Positions 58,088 to 64,000 of a stretch of 64,000 nucleotides of DNA are shown in pieces (within the stretch, counting starts at the first letter, position 1; the number at the start of each line of letters is the position of its first letter). The translations under genes were made by a program, and so were the position numbers. The notes under the pieces are model-generated. The model was not told the origin of the DNA. It searched no databases and saw only the letters and a list, made by a program, of their open reading frames with translations. The DNA lies in NCBI RefSeq assembly GCF_019457515.1, contig NZ_CP080421.1, forward strand, positions 2,170,001 to 2,234,000. Direction: 5' to 3'. The stretch comes from Shewanella mesophila (GTDB lineage: Bacteria > Pseudomonadota > Gammaproteobacteria > Enterobacterales > Shewanellaceae).

Positions 58088-58402
58088 CAACCCCATCTCA
58101 CTTGAGCCATATCTGCCGATATGGCCTCGACTCGCTTCACGCCATCGCCTCTCCCTGTTAGTCACGCCTTCTTAACGACAAATGGTTTATCCCCCCAACA
58201 AATTCCACCTCTGAATACCAATGACGCATCGCGTCACACCTGCAAAAAAGTTAACCAAGTACACCTAAAAATCACCGCAAGTCATGTATTCTATCTCTAT
58301 AAAACAGATCTGATCTGGCGCGTTAATCATCTCAGTCAAGCGGACTGGTTAAGTGATAGCAATGGATCAGACTATTACCTAAATTTTAAATATGGCGGGC
58401 AA
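58088..58402. other. Leader region upstream of the YgeA-type racemase gene
   Basis: About 315 nt with an in-frame extension of the racemase ORF (from 58121) that has no family similarity. It includes a perfect 8-bp hairpin GCCATATC (58106-58113) / GATATGGC (58118-58125) without a T run. I see no separate gene. Confidence 0.45.
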
Positions 58403-59104
58403 ATGAAAACTATTGGATTGTTAGGTGGCATGAGTTGGGAGTCGACGGCAAGCTATTACAAAGCCATTAATCAGGGAGTAAAGTCAAAACTGGGCGGTTT
58501 ACATTCAGCAAAAATTTGTCTCTATAGCGTAGATTTCGATGAAATTGAAAAATTACAGCATCAAGGTAACTGGTCTGAAACCGCGAAAATTTTAACCAAA
58601 GCGGCTAAATCTGTTGAAAAAGGTGGCGCTGATTTTTTGATGATCTGTACCAATACCATGCATAAGCTTGTACCTGAAATTGAGTCTGCGATCACTATCC
58701 CAATCTTACATATTGCAGATGCGACCGCTGAACTATTGGTACGTAACAATGTGACCAAAGTGGGCTTGCTCGGCACTCGATTTACAATGGAGCAGGATTT
58801 TTATAAAGGCCGGATAACCGACAAATTTAACATTGAGGTTATTGTCCCTACGAAAGAGGATCAAACAAAGGTACACGATGTTATTTACAACGAATTGTGC
58901 CAAGGCATCATCAATCAAGACTCTAAGAAACAATATCTCGATATCATCAATAGGCTTTATGCTGAAGGCGCTCAGGCGATTATTCTTGGCTGTACCGAGA
59001 TAGCTTTGTTAGTCCAGCAAAGTGATACCAAGGTCATTTTGTACGATACGACTGCTATCCATGCCAATCGAGGAGTGGAGTATGCATTATTAGGGAGCAA
59101 TTGA
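58403..59104 (+). CDS. ygeA: YgeA-type amino-acid racemase
   Basis: A 233-residue racemase of the aspartate/glutamate racemase family, very similar to E. coli YgeA, which acts on several amino acids such as homoserine. The two active-site Cys are in CTNTMHKL and LGCTEIALL. I start at the ATG at 58403 (MKTIGLLGGMSWES), because the 94 codons further upstream lack family similarity. The ribosome site (GGCGGGC) is weak. It is co-oriented with the 2OG oxygenase gene, but the distance argues against a tight operon. Confidence 0.9.
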   Translation: MKTIGLLGGMSWESTASYYKAINQGVKSKLGGLHSAKICLYSVDFDEIEKLQHQGNWSETAKILTKAAKSVEKGGADFLMICTNTMHKLVPEIESAITIPILHIADATAELLVRNNVTKVGLLGTRFTMEQDFYKGRITDKFNIEVIVPTKEDQTKVHDVIYNELCQGIINQDSKKQYLDIINRLYAEGAQAIILGCTEIALLVQQSDTKVILYDTTAIHANRGVEYALLGSN

Positions 59105-59123
59105 TCGACGAGAACGACGCCGT

Positions 59124-59154
59124 AAAAAAGCCAGAACAGTGGTTCTGGCTTTTA
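59124..59154. terminator. Terminator between ygeA and S9 peptidase gene
   Basis: AAAGCCAGAAC and GTTCTGGCTTT form an 11-bp stem with flanking A/T runs between convergent genes. Confidence 0.88.
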
Positions 59155-59175
59155 TTATGATCGGGACTCAAAAGG

Positions 59176-61224
59176 TTACTTTTCTGTCCAGCGATCCATC
59201 CAACCTAACACATTCGCGTACCACTGCTCTAAGTTATCTGGGTTTAAGATCCAGTGGTTTTCATCTGGGTAGATAAGCAACTCAGATGGGATCCCTTTAC
59301 GCTGCATAAAGCTAAATGCAGCAAGACCTTGACCATAAGGTACACGGAAATCTTTCTCACCGTGAATTACCAACATGGGTGTTTTCCAGTTCTCAACATA
59401 GTTAACTGGGTTAAACTTCTCATACAGATCTTTGTTATCTTGATAAGGGCCACCAAATTCGTATTCGGGGAACCACAACTCTTCGGTCACATAGTACATA
59501 GAGCGCATATCAAACAGACCAGCGTGGTTAACTAGACACTTGAAGCCATCGTTCCAATTACCTTGGATCCAGTTCATCATGTAGCCACCGTAAGAACCAC
59601 CCAGTGCACATGCTCTATCACCGTCTAACCACTTCTGTTGTTGCGTCACTGCAGCTAAACCTTTTTGCAGATCTTCAAGTGGCTTACCGCCCCAATCTTT
59701 TGAGATGGAGTCAGTGAACGCTTGACCGTAACCGGTAGAGCCATGGAAATCGACCATAACGACACCGTATCCAGCGCCTGCCCATAACTGCGCATTCCAG
59801 CGACTGCTAAATGAGTTACCAAATGATCCTTGCGGGCCACCATGAACGAGGTAAGCAACTGGATATTTCTTACCAGCCTGATAGTTACTTGGCTTGATCC
59901 AGTAACCATAGACCTCTTCATTGTTCCAACCTTTGAAACTGAATTGCTCAAATTCACCAAACTTGATCTTCGCTAACTTGTCTTTATTAACCTCTGTTAA
60001 ACGGCTAATATTTTGACCGTCCAGTGACATGGTATAAAGATCGCCAGGCTCAACTAAGCTTTTATGGTTAAATACAATTTTGTCCTGAGTTAAACCCACA
60101 ACGCTGTTGCTGCCTTCGTTATACACTGTCTTAACATCGCCAAACTGAGTATTAACTTCGAAAATGCTGACTTGACCAAGATCTTGCGCAGTCACATACA
60201 GGGTGCGGTTATCACTAGCAAACATCAATGAGCTAGCACTGCGATCCCAAAGTGGTGCCACTTCCTTCTCTTGTCCTGTCACCGTATCACGTAGCATGAT
60301 GCGGTAACGGTCGGCTTCGAAGCCTGGCTTAGTCATTGCTAAATAGGCCATATAGCGGCCATCAGCCGAAAATGTAGGCTGTGCATCCCATGCTTTATTG
60401 GCTTCGGTCAAATTTTTAGCTTTACCGCCAGTAACAGGGACTTGCCATAAATCATAGTTAGTCTCCCACGCTTGTGAGGTGCTTGGCGCTTTCGCACTAT
60501 AGACAACATATTTGCCATCCGGAGTGAAAGTCACCTCTTCCATACCAGAAAATGGTTTTGGCGGCGTTTCAGTATCTAAGCCCATGGTCACATCGACAGG
60601 CGCTGTGATGGTTTCGCCGTTTAACGGCGCAACAAATAGATGACTGCGAGCGTGATCGCCCCAGGTATCCCAGTGACGAACCATTAACTGCTTGTATTCA
60701 CGACCAGTGGATTGACGGTCGGCTTCGCTGGCAAATTTATCGGCAGAACAAGCCAGGTCTTTGCATTCAGGGAAGACGCGCATATTAAGCACAATTTGCT
60801 GACTGTCTTGGGACAACTTATACCCTTCAACATCTAAAGGTAGCTTAGATATTTGGCGCGCTTCGCCGCCGTCGAGAGCAAGTTCAAATAGCTGCGAGCT
60901 GCCATCGCGTGCTGCAAGGAAATAGACTTTTTTATCATCGCTGCTAAAAGAGACCGAATGCTCTGTTCCTTTTACCGAAGTTAAGCGTTTAACTTCACCA
61001 GAACCATCGACCATTTGAAGATACAGATCAGATTCGGCATCACCATTGTCATCAATATTTTTCACAGCGTAGACGATTTTGGTGCCATCATTGGACAAAG
61101 CTGTCGAATGTAGCTTGTTCATCTTGACAAGGTGCTGAACCTTAAAAGGCTCTGGTGACGCGGCATTAGCGCCAAAAGCAACACCCGCAGCCGCAAGGGC
61201 TAGTATGATTGCAGTTTTTTTCAT
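59176..61224 (-). CDS. S9-family prolyl oligopeptidase-like peptidase, exported
   Basis: A 682-residue peptidase of the dipeptidyl-peptidase/acylaminoacyl-peptidase group. It has a signal peptide (MKKTAIILALAAAGVAFGANA), a beta-propeller N-terminal domain with WD-like repeats (for example SFSSDDKKVYFLAARDG, TFTPDGKYVVYSAKAP), and a C-terminal alpha/beta-hydrolase. The nucleophile Ser is in GGSYGGYM; Asp and His follow in HGEKDFRVP and DENHWILNP. I start at the ATG at 61224 that begins the signal peptide; upstream frame to 61320 is unlikely to be translated. It probably degrades peptides in the periplasm. Confidence 0.9.
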   Translation of the reverse strand: MKKTAIILALAAAGVAFGANAASPEPFKVQHLVKMNKLHSTALSNDGTKIVYAVKNIDDNGDAESDLYLQMVDGSGEVKRLTSVKGTEHSVSFSSDDKKVYFLAARDGSSQLFELALDGGEARQISKLPLDVEGYKLSQDSQQIVLNMRVFPECKDLACSADKFASEADRQSTGREYKQLMVRHWDTWGDHARSHLFVAPLNGETITAPVDVTMGLDTETPPKPFSGMEEVTFTPDGKYVVYSAKAPSTSQAWETNYDLWQVPVTGGKAKNLTEANKAWDAQPTFSADGRYMAYLAMTKPGFEADRYRIMLRDTVTGQEKEVAPLWDRSASSLMFASDNRTLYVTAQDLGQVSIFEVNTQFGDVKTVYNEGSNSVVGLTQDKIVFNHKSLVEPGDLYTMSLDGQNISRLTEVNKDKLAKIKFGEFEQFSFKGWNNEEVYGYWIKPSNYQAGKKYPVAYLVHGGPQGSFGNSFSSRWNAQLWAGAGYGVVMVDFHGSTGYGQAFTDSISKDWGGKPLEDLQKGLAAVTQQQKWLDGDRACALGGSYGGYMMNWIQGNWNDGFKCLVNHAGLFDMRSMYYVTEELWFPEYEFGGPYQDNKDLYEKFNPVNYVENWKTPMLVIHGEKDFRVPYGQGLAAFSFMQRKGIPSELLIYPDENHWILNPDNLEQWYANVLGWMDRWTEK

Positions 61225-61386
61225 TGTTATTGTCATCTTGTTGGAATGATGGTCAGGCTTTAGCCCAACACAGAAATTTATAAGCGCAAGCACACTAAAC
61301 AAAAATGGGGAATTAGGCAAGACGCCTACTCCCCCAAGAACTTATTCAATGTGTAACGCAATATGTGAAAGCGCGATTAGCTAATG

Positions 61387-62904
61387 TTAGCTCAGTTTCA
61401 CCTTCCAGGTTGCTGGCCCCGTTTCATGGGCATTCACCCCTTCACTGTCGACCGCAACGGTCACAGGCATATCTTGGACATCAAATTCGTAGATAGCTTC
61501 CATTCCTAAATCTTCGAATGCTACGACTCTTGATCTCTTGATCGCTTTAGATACTAAGTATGCTGCGCCACCAACAGCCATCAAATACACGGCCTTGTGC
61601 TTCTTAATTGATTCAACGGTCGCAGGGCCGCGCTCAGCTTTACCGATCATGCCCATCAAACCGGTTTTATCCAGCATAAGATCTGTGAACTTATCCATAC
61701 GGGTAGCCGTTGTTGGGCCTGCAGGGCCAACCACTTCATTACCGACTGGATCCACAGGGCCAACGTAGTAGATAAACTTACCGGTAAAGTCGACACCTTC
61801 TGGCAACCCTTCACCACTTTCTATCAGGGTCTGAATACGCTTGTGCGCCGCATCGCGACCGGTGAGCATTTTACCATTAAGCAGCAGCACATCGCCGCTC
61901 TTCCACTGCTCGATATCGGCTTGAGTCACTGTATCTAGGTTAACGCGGCGAACATCTTCACCCGCTTCACGAGTGATCTCAGGCCAATCGGCAAGTGATG
62001 GTGGTGTCAGATCAGCAGGACCTGTGCCATCAAGATGGAAATGAACATGGCGCGTAGCAGCGCAGTTAGGGATCATCACCACAGGTTTTGATGCAGCATG
62101 GGTTGGCGCCGACTTAATTTTAATATCGAGCACCGTAGTTAAACCACCAAGCCCTTGCGCGCCTATGCCAAGTTTATTAGCACGTTCGAAGATCTCAAGA
62201 CGCAGCTTTTCTTCTGTGGTTTCTGCTCCACGAGCTTGAAGCTCATGAATATCGACAGGGTCCATCAATGACTCTTTTGCCATAACGGCCGCTTTCTCTG
62301 CAGTCCCACCAATACCTATGCCGAGCATGCCTGGTGGACACCAACCCGCCCCCATGGTTGGTAAGGTTTTTTCGACCCATTCGGCGATATCATCGGAGGG
62401 GTTTAGCATGACCATCTTAGATTTGTTTTCCGATCCACCACCTTTTGCCGCGATTGCCACTTCAACATGATTACCTGGTACCATGTCGATATGCACGACT
62501 GAAGGCGTATTGTCTCGGGTGTTTTTACGGCTACCGGCAGGATCTGCCACAATCGAAGCACGCAGTGGATTATCAGGATTGGTGTATGCGCGACGAACAC
62601 CTTCATCGACCATCTCTTGCACTGTCATATCGGTCTTGTCCCACCGAACACCCATACCGACTTTCACAAAGCAAGTCACAATGCCAGTATCTTGGCATAA
62701 CGGACGCTTACCTTCCGCAGACATACGAGAGTTAATTAGGATCTGCGCTATCGCATCTTTAGCAGCCGCGCTTTCTTCTTTGTCATAGGCCTCGGCCATG
62801 GCATCGACGAAATCCTTAGGGTGATAATAAGAGATGTATTGTAGTGCGTCAGCAACGCTCTCGATAAGATCCGCTTGCTTGATGATGGGCTGTTCTATAC
62901 TCAC
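61387..62904 (-). CDS. Class I fumarate hydratase (4Fe-4S)
   Basis: A 505-residue oxygen-sensitive fumarase that interconverts fumarate and malate. It combines the alpha and beta domains in one chain. Cluster Cys candidates are in PLCQDTG, AGWCPPGM and PNCAATRH. The frame is open to a GTG at 62922, but AAAGGAAAAG lies before the GTG at 62904 (MSIEQPI), which I choose. It is divergent from pabB. It serves the TCA cycle and fumarate-linked anaerobic metabolism. FumA and FumB types cannot be separated by sequence here. Confidence 0.94.
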   Translation of the reverse strand: MSIEQPIIKQADLIESVADALQYISYYHPKDFVDAMAEAYDKEESAAAKDAIAQILINSRMSAEGKRPLCQDTGIVTCFVKVGMGVRWDKTDMTVQEMVDEGVRRAYTNPDNPLRASIVADPAGSRKNTRDNTPSVVHIDMVPGNHVEVAIAAKGGGSENKSKMVMLNPSDDIAEWVEKTLPTMGAGWCPPGMLGIGIGGTAEKAAVMAKESLMDPVDIHELQARGAETTEEKLRLEIFERANKLGIGAQGLGGLTTVLDIKIKSAPTHAASKPVVMIPNCAATRHVHFHLDGTGPADLTPPSLADWPEITREAGEDVRRVNLDTVTQADIEQWKSGDVLLLNGKMLTGRDAAHKRIQTLIESGEGLPEGVDFTGKFIYYVGPVDPVGNEVVGPAGPTTATRMDKFTDLMLDKTGLMGMIGKAERGPATVESIKKHKAVYLMAVGGAAYLVSKAIKRSRVVAFEDLGMEAIYEFDVQDMPVTVAVDSEGVNAHETGPATWKVKLS

Positions 62905-63038
62905 AGACTTTTCCTTTATCACAGTTTGGTTTGTTCATCGCCCTTTTGCAGGGTCGTGTATTTTTTTTGAATCCGTTCACATTATGATACTCTTTCGCGA
63001 CTTTTAGGGGAACATCACATTTTAGATAAGGTTATTTG

Positions 63039-64000
63039 ATGGTTTATTCGTCAACTCAAGGCATTGCAGTTAAAAATTTGGACTGGAATTTGTCAACGAC
63101 GGAAGTTTTTAGCCATTTTGCAGACAAGCCATGGGCGATGCTGCTCGATTCAGCGAGTGCCAGTCATATCGATGCGCGTTATGACATTATCGTTTTTGAT
63201 CCGATAGCGACATTAGTTACCCAAGGGCAACTCACCAGCTGTTGCCATTACCAGGAAGACGGCACAGCGACAACAGAGACTAGCGCCCGAGATCCATTTA
63301 CCTTGTTAAAGCAAATTATCCAACGCTATTTCCCTACAACTTATGAGTGTGAACTGCCCTTTAGTGGTGGCGCACTAGGGTCCTTTAGCTATGATTTGGG
63401 CCGCGTTATAGAATCACTGCCTACCACGGCGACAAAAGATATTGATCTGCCCGAGATGAACGTAGGCATCTATAACTGGGCGCTGATATTTGATAGCCAA
63501 ACTGCCACTTGGTCTATGGTGCATTACCTTGGGCAACAACAACTTGAACAGCAACTTGCTAAAATAGAACAATCCTTAGGACTATCCTTGTCTAAAGCAC
63601 CATTTTCACTCTGTTCTGATTGGCGGCCACAGATAGACAAACAAGCCTATAGTGACAAATTTGCCGCCATTCAAACATACCTACACAGTGGCGATTGTTA
63701 CCAAATCAACCTCACTCAGCGCTTTGAGGCGCAATATCAAGGTGATGAATGGCTGGCTTATCTAAAACTGCGCCAAACCAATAAGGCACCGTTTTCCGCA
63801 TTTTGTCGCTTGCCAGACAATGCCCTGTTATCGATATCCCCCGAGCGTTTTATTCAACTCAAGGGGGACGCAATCCAAACCAAACCCATTAAAGGCACTA
63901 TGCCGCGCGCTTCAGATCCTGCACTCGATCAACAGAGCGCAGCAATGCTGGCAAATTCAGAAAAGGATCGTGCCGAAAACTTAATGATCGTCGATCTACT
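63039..64000 (+). CDS. pabB: Aminodeoxychorismate synthase component I (partial at window edge)
   Basis: The first 320 codons of a chorismate-binding enzyme; the 3' end lies outside the window. It makes 4-amino-4-deoxychorismate for folate synthesis, using ammonia from PabA. Motifs seen are SGGALGSFSYDLGR, HSGDCYQINLTQRF, SISPERFIQL and KPIKGTMPR; the Lys in PIKGT, where TrpE has Ala, marks it as PabB. The ATG at 63039 follows TAAGGTTATTTG. The frame is open throughout, with no stop up to base 64000. Confidence 0.92.
   Translation, partial: MVYSSTQGIAVKNLDWNLSTTEVFSHFADKPWAMLLDSASASHIDARYDIIVFDPIATLVTQGQLTSCCHYQEDGTATTETSARDPFTLLKQIIQRYFPTTYECELPFSGGALGSFSYDLGRVIESLPTTATKDIDLPEMNVGIYNWALIFDSQTATWSMVHYLGQQQLEQQLAKIEQSLGLSLSKAPFSLCSDWRPQIDKQAYSDKFAAIQTYLHSGDCYQINLTQRFEAQYQGDEWLAYLKLRQTNKAPFSAFCRLPDNALLSISPERFIQLKGDAIQTKPIKGTMPRASDPALDQQSAAMLANSEKDRAENLMIVDL

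Noticed and set aside
58121..58402. Extended racemase ORF
   Set aside because: The 94 extra residues look non-coding in composition and the family starts at MKTIGLLGG.
61225..61320. Extended N-terminus of the S9 peptidase
   Set aside because: It would bury the signal peptide in the interior of the protein.

Overview
The window is a 64 kb piece of a gammaproteobacterial chromosome, very probably Shewanella. Pointers are a DUF2989 lipoprotein beside a divergent pair of GAPDH genes, an EarP/EF-P pair, a BkdA1-A2-B operon with a perfect LiuR-type palindrome, the seqA-pgm / ybfF-ybfE-fldA neighbourhood, and HexR-like operators in front of central-carbon genes. I see no rRNA, insertion sequence, prophage, integrase or CRISPR array. 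Apart from the gene cut at the right edge, every recognised gene looks intact. This is mostly conserved core chromosome, not a genomic island.

Layout. 0-4 kb: DUF2987 and Bax-like genes, a CofD/YvcK protein, and a class I aminotransferase. 4.1-4.4 kb: a Gly-Cys-Leu tRNA operon with its own promoter and terminator, in the same order as E. coli glyW-cysT-leuZ. 4.6-8.4 kb: a long GAPDH with an extra N-terminal region, a DUF2989 lipoprotein and a standard GAPDH. 8.8-12.7 kb: small unknown genes, an FAD amine oxidase with a GNAT partner, and an unknown membrane protein. 12.9-17.3 kb: an RND efflux pair. 17.6-24.5 kb: fadH, sppA, ansA, a YeaC/zinc-ribbon pair and an M14 carboxypeptidase. 24.7-33.5 kb: an orphan response regulator, a DUF885 lipoprotein, a RecQ helicase, a solute-binding protein, an EEP-family protein, clsA, a PhnA/YjdM protein and an RHH regulator. 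33.8-37.5 kb: tRNA-Ser, a NIT-domain chemoreceptor and nadA. 37.6-42.6 kb: the branched-chain 2-oxoacid dehydrogenase operon and astE. 42.9-53.6 kb: msrA, pgm-seqA, ybfF, DUF2788, ybfE, fldA, earP, efp, alaA, yfbR and a dGTPase-family gene. 53.7-64 kb: marC/ychE, adhE, a 2OG-Fe(II) oxygenase, a YgeA-type racemase, an S9 peptidase, class I fumarase and the 5' part of pabB.

How the genes work together. Carbon metabolism dominates: two GAPDHs, pgm, adhE, fumarase, the BCKDH complex and fadH. The three HexR-like dyads (14, 12 and 13 of 15 matches to the consensus I remember) tie the two GAPDH genes and adhE into one candidate regulon. A second theme is modification of translation factors: EarP acts on Arg32 of EF-P, and the 2OG oxygenase resembles prolyl hydroxylases, one of which acts on EF-Tu in Pseudomonas. 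A third is nucleotide clean-up by two HD-domain hydrolases (YfbR and the dGTPase).

The most useful leads are the regulatory sites (HexR-, LiuR-, Fur- and MetJ-like), the long GAPDH, which lacks the NAD-selecting Asp, and a few proteins of unknown role. I found no convincing new multi-gene system. Functions come from reading motifs and recalled family members; no database search was run.
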